Shown here: positions 40,280 to 44,463 of the stretch, piece by piece
How the letters are laid out: each line of letters opens with the position of its first letter
Position numbering within the stretch: the first letter of the stretch is position 1
DNA from: Anaeromyces robustus
Lineage: Eukaryota; Neocallimastigomycota; Neocallimastigomycetes; Neocallimastigales; Neocallimastigaceae
Direction of reading: 5' to 3'
NCBI GenBank assembly: GCA_002104895.1
Contig: MCFG01000487.1
Span: 1-44,463, forward strand
Length of the DNA: 44,463 nucleotides
The notes under the pieces: model-generated
What the model saw: the letters and a program-made list of their open reading frames with translations, nothing else
Databases searched by the model: none
What the model was told of the DNA's origin: nothing
Made by a program: the position numbers and the translations under genes

Positions 40280-41130
40280 TATAATGTAGAAATTACTACC
40301 TCCAGATACATATGAAGAAATTTTCAATAGGTTTGATAAAGATAAATGGATAAAAGCTCTCAATAATAAAATTATAGAGAAATTTAATATTGATAACTAT
40401 AAAGAATGTTCAAATTTAGCATTCATAGAAAATGAAGAATTAAGGAATAAGGAATTCGATTCACAAACTAATATGCATAATATAGGTAGTTTACTATATT
40501 TGGCTACGGGAACTATACCGGATATTATTTTCGCTGTAAGTAAAGATGCAGAAAAAATAATAATATGAAGTATGAATATTAGATAAATGATTTAAAATTT
40601 TTTAGATATTTAAAATATACTAAATACATAGGAATTAGATTTAATAAAGGTTTATTTTTAAGGATTTATGTGGATGCTGATTTAAGTGACTGTAATGAAA
40701 CCAAAAATATTTACTACTGGTTTCATTGTAAAAAGGAAAGTGCCCCAATTATGTGGTATTCCAAATTGCAACATTGTGAAATAATTTTAACTGCTGAAAA
40801 TGAATACTTTAACCGCATTAAAATGTATGTGGATTTAAAACTTCTTAAATGAACTAGGTATAGACATAAAATGTATAAATATGAACATAGACAATAAAGT
40901 AGCCATTTACAATAGTAAGAATGGCATTTTAAATCTGAAATCAAAACATATAGATTTAAGATTTCATAAAATTAAAAAATTAGTTAAATTCAATAAAAAT
41001 TGAACTAATATACATAAAATCGTAATATAACATGGCAGATGGATTTACAAAATATTGAATGGAATTTTGATGAAAAAATTGAAAAGCTATTTATTGATTA
41101 ATTTCTTTCAATATTAAACATACAGGAGAA
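40280..41130 (+). mobile_element. Ty1/copia fossil, heavily decayed, with polypurine tract
   Basis: Plus-strand remnants of copia pol: the start of RT (LPPDTYEEIFNRFDKDKWIK), then RNase H pieces homologous to the element at 31014 (FNIDNYKECSNLAFIENEEL, IGSLLYLATGTIPDIIFAVS, IYVDADLSD, MWYSKLQHCE, MNIDNKVAIYNS, KSKHIDLRFHKIK). It ends at a polypurine tract (ACAGGAGAA, about 41122-41130). It has many breaks and large missing parts, and is clearly older than the 31014 copy of the same or a sister family. Confidence 0.82.
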
Positions 41131-41760
41131 TGTCAGAATTATGTTTAATATTTAATAAATATAAAGTTAAATAAGAAATAAATATTATTAACATAAATAT
41201 AAATAAAATAACATAGATATAATTGTATAAAATAATTAATGTGGCGTATATATTATAACATATGAATAAATATATGTAAAAATATCATGGATAGTATTAT
41301 AAATTTAATATAATGTAATAATTTAATATAATGTAATAATTAAAATATAAAAGAACTTGTTTATAAGTTATTAATGAATAAAAAATATTTTAATATAAAA
41401 ATCCTTTATAATTGATATAATCCCCTAAAACGTTACTATATCAATTAAAAGAAAAGGTTCTAGGTCTTTCTCTTTAATTAAAAATTTTATTTGTTTTCAA
41501 AAATTTTGTAATATTTTTTTAGTAATTAATTTTTTAATATTTATAATAAATAAATAAAATTTAAATATTTTTTAATAGAATTTTGTTATAAATATATAAA
41601 AAAATATATATTCAATAGGAGTTTGGCTGAAGTGATAATCTATAAAAAAAAATAAACAGGTATCCTAAGGGGAACTCCTGGAGAACAGAAATCTCCAGTA
41701 TAATAAAAGGGTAAATTTCCCTTAATTTTGATTTTCAATTTGAATATTAAATACAATATA
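41131..41760 (+). mobile_element. Copia 3' LTR of the decayed element; 3' end uncertain
   Basis: Starts TGTCAGAATTATGTTTAATA right after the polypurine tract, sharing TGTCAGAAT with the LTR at 32060. The body then differs, so the two elements belong to different subfamilies or have diverged. The hairpin block at 41617-41723 may lie in its 3' part. I could not find the matching 5' LTR or a target duplication, so the end given is approximate. Confidence 0.45.
41617..41723. other. Three nested/adjacent perfect hairpins in a GC-richer islet
   Basis: AGGAGTT (41617-41623) pairs with AACTCCT (41673-41679). CTGGAGA (41678-41684) pairs with TCTCCAG (41692-41698) across a 7-base loop. AAGGG (41707-41711) pairs with CCCTT (41719-41723). 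TTTGGCTGAAGTGATAATC after the first arm recalls a tRNA D-arm, and the second hairpin has T-arm geometry, but the loop lacks TTCRA and no cloverleaf closes. It may be a structured LTR/leader RNA or a tRNA-derived fossil. Confidence 0.5.
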
Positions 41761-43683
41761 AAAAAATAATATTTATTTTTTAGGAGTAAATTATTCATTA
41801 TAATTTATTATTATATAAAAAACTAATTAATCGAAATAAAATATTAGCAAATCTAATAATATTAAAGTATTTAAATTAAATAATATTATTAATTAATATA
41901 AAAATTGAATTAATCAATTATATTATACATATTCAAATAATTTTTTATATATTTTTATATTATATTTTATTTAATTGTTCATATATTAAAATAAAAATTG
42001 TTATTGATCTCCTTAAAAAAAATAAAGTTTAAAAACTATATAAATAGATATTTTTTAGACGTTTTTTTTTTATCTAAAAATATAATATAGTATTTTCATA
42101 GTTAGAGATTTAATAAATTAATATTAATAATAATATGCTATTAATTGGTATAAATTATGATAAAGAGGTTAAAAATTATAGTAAAAATTTCAAACATCAT
42201 ATATGTAAAATTGAAAATTTTGAAAAAAATAGAAATATGAATGATAACTACAATCATTAATATATTTTAAGCATGAAATAATTAATAATTCTATAATATA
42301 CAATATAAAAGATTATTTTTATATAAAAAAATAATTAAAAATAAAACAAATGTATTTTTTTATATTCATTAAATAAAAAAAATAAAAATAAAAAAAAAAA
42401 AAAAAAAACATCACAGACATTTCAATAAATAACATTTAAGAACCATTAAAAAATAAGATTTGAAATTCATAAAAAAAAATAATAAATCTTTGTTTTAATA
42501 TTAATGTTTTTAGAAAAAGTTCAATTTAATTTTAAAGTTTTAAAAAAATACAATTTCAAAAATGTTTTATCCATTTGTGATGAAATTTTTCTCTGAAACC
42601 AATTCATCAAAATGACAATTAATATATAGAATTTTTCTATTTGACTTGGAGTTTGAAAATTGTGAGTTTTAGAGATAAAATATGAGGAGTGACGTTATTA
42701 AAAAATTTCATATTTTTTTTTTATTATTCCTACAATCTCATTTTATTTACAACTGTTGTAACAGAAATTTCAATTGTTTAAAGATTAATTATAATATTTA
42801 TATTAAAATGTCAAAATTTATAATGTAATATATTTAAATATTTTTAATAATAAAAGCCTTGACCAAATATACATCAAATAACGTCAATGAAATTTGTAAA
42901 TTAATTTGAAAATTTAAATTTTTTGAGAAAATTTATTGAGAAATCCTATGTTGATATCTATTTAATATTGTAGTAATATAGTCAATGTATTTTATTCTTT
43001 TTAAAATAATATTTATTTTTAAAACATACGTTTTTATTTTTTTTAATATATATATTTACAATGTGGTTCATTTCGCAAAATGTATTAAAATTTTCAATAG
43101 GTCACATTAAATTATAATTATATTGTAATAATAAGAAATAAATAAATAAATTGTAAATTAAATAAATAATTGTAATTATTAATTAAAATATAAATATATA
43201 AAATTGTCATGATAAAAACATTTAATCATTTGCGTAGCAATTTTTGTGTTTTTTTTAATATTATTATTAAAAATAAATAAAAATATTATTTACATATTAT
43301 TCTTGAAAAACCTTTTCTTCTATCTTAAAAATAGAATAGAGAGAGTAATTCAATAGGATTTTAAAATAAAAATTTATAAAAATACAAATTACAAATAAAT
43401 ATATATATTAAATATTATTTTTGTTTGTAAAAGCATTTTAATATAATTTTAAACTAATAACTATTTATTTTATTAATAATTATTTCTTATTTTTTTTTTT
43501 TTTTTAATTTTTATTTACTTTTTATTTATTTTTATTTTATATTATATTTTTTTTAGTCATAAATTTTTTATTTTATTTAATATTTTATTATTATTATATT
43601 TAATCAATAAATTAATGTATTTTATAAAATTTAATATTTTATTAAGAAAAAGATTTTTATCACACTTTATTTATAATAACACT
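41761..43683. other. A/T-rich spacer, no gene recognised
   Basis: No coding frame is supportable. 42540-42990 is slightly less A/T-rich (for example CCATTTGTGATGAAATTTT and GAGGAGTGACGTTATT) but has stops in all frames. At about 43069-43085 TTCATTTCGCAAAATGTATT resembles the CATTTCG subrepeats of the Mutator-like element and may be a stray end. An A run of 18 lies at about 42391-42408. Confidence 0.5.
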
Positions 43684-44463
43684 TTTTACATCCCTGCGCC
43701 TTTATGTCCAAAGGGTTAAAAAATTCCGAAACAAGATATGACGTATATGATAAGGAACTTCTCGCCATTATTGCCTCTCTTAAAGAATGGAGAAATCATT
43801 TACAAGGTGCAAAATTTCCTTTTAAGATTTATTGCGACCACCGTAATCTCAAGTTCCCTAAAGGAGCCAATTTATTATCCGATCGTCAAATTCGTTGGTA
43901 CGAATTCTTATCAAAATTTAATTACGAAATTGTATACAGAAATGGAGCCTCAAATAAAAAGGCAGATATTTTATCGAGACGCCCCGATTTCTTTGTAGGA
44001 CTTATTACTTCCTCTGTTAACAACTGTGATTTTTTCGATATTATTAAAAATCTTTACTCAAGCAATCCGGAAATATTAAAGATTATTGATTTAATTAAAG
44101 GTAATAACAATAATAATAAAAATTTTGAATTAATTAACGATATTTTATATTATAACTATAGGATTTATTTGCCTAAGGAACTTCGCTATGACATTATGAA
44201 TCAATATCATTCCAATCCAGTAGCTGGACATTTTAGCAACAAGAAGACAGAAGAATTACTCGCAAGATATTATTATTGGCCAAATTTAAATGAAGATGTC
44301 GATACCTTTGTAAAAAATTGTATTCGCTGCGCCACAACTAAAGATAAAAATCATGCGCCATACGGACTTGTCCAATTATCCGATGCTCCTTCCAAACCAT
44401 GGACTCATGTTAATGTCGATTTTCTCACTGATCTTCCACCATCCTCTGGTTTCGACTCTATTA
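43684..44463 (+). mobile_element. Ty3/gypsy fragment (RNase H to integrase), continues past right edge
   Basis: Plus strand, starting abruptly in RNase H (LHPCAFMSKGLKNSETRYDV, DKELLAIIASLKEWRNHL, FKIYCDHRNLKF, ADILSRRPDF). It continues into the integrase N-terminus (QYHSNPVAGHFSNKKTEELL, YYYWPNLNEDVD, CIRCATTK) and the first core Asp (THVNVDFLTDLPP) at the window edge. Its sequence differs from the 25.8-29.8 kb element, so it is a second family. It looks open across the visible part and its codons are less A/T-skewed, both suggesting a younger copy. Whether the whole element is sound cannot be judged from this fragment, and its 5' side is missing here. Confidence 0.88.

Noticed and set aside
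40723-40944. Minus-strand Cys/Leu/Tyr-rich frame
   Set aside because: Antisense of the decayed copia RNase H region.
43738-43998. Plus-strand frame overlapping the right-hand Ty3 fragment
   Set aside because: It is in a different frame from the RNase H sequence and has no domain of its own.

Overview
The window looks like nuclear DNA of an anaerobic gut fungus (Neocallimastigomycota). Between genes there are kilobases of almost pure A/T with long microsatellites. Proteins are rich in Asn, Ile and Lys, the host gene has short AT-rich introns, and both Ty3/gypsy and Ty1/copia remnants are present. A bacterial-style, intron-free nonribosomal peptide synthetase (NRPS) also fits that phylum, where NRPS genes are known. 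A dictyostelid-like AT-rich eukaryote is the main alternative. No rRNA gene, convincing intact tRNA gene or CRISPR array was seen.

Layout. 1-308: open end of an unrecognised gene (minus). 1112-2269: a predicted secreted protein. 2270-8825: A/T-rich spacer with a degenerate satellite, a 350-bp tandem duplication containing a small inverted segment, and a ~200-bp (AAT)n tract. 8826-25846: a six-module NRPS locus, read as three open frames. It starts with half a condensation domain and has five complete adenylation (A) and carrier (T) domain sets. A nonsense codon lies in the second condensation (C) domain and deletions in the third. It stops inside the sixth A domain, where it abuts a minus-strand Ty3/gypsy fossil (about 25847-29870).

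27920-28546: a solo LTR nested in that fossil, with a 5-bp target duplication. 29881-30140: a cluster of perfect inverted repeats, one pair forming a possible pseudoknot. 30542-31013: another LTR-like unit. 31014-32640: a Ty1/copia 3' fossil. 32715-33522: a decayed RhoGEF (DH domain) pseudogene, minus strand. 34063-35179: an intact five-exon gene on the minus strand for PIG-P, a subunit of the first enzyme of GPI-anchor synthesis; it was found by joining exons by hand.

35503-38419: a 2.9-kb Mutator-like element with 10-bp target duplications. A related repeat 4 kb away (39450-39690) preserves the empty site. 38873-39183: a MITE with ~70-bp inverted ends. 40280-41760: an older copia fossil. 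43684 to the right edge: a fresher Ty3/gypsy fragment.

How the parts fit. The NRPS region appears to be a horizontally acquired assembly line that is decaying. Its modules have been copied onto one another (modules 3 and 6 are nearly identical in patches), point and deletion damage sits in C domains, and its 3' end is lost at the retroelement junction. The only clearly intact housekeeping gene is the PIG-P gene. The region right of 25.8 kb is a repeat graveyard of nested LTR elements, inverted-repeat DNA elements and one host pseudogene.
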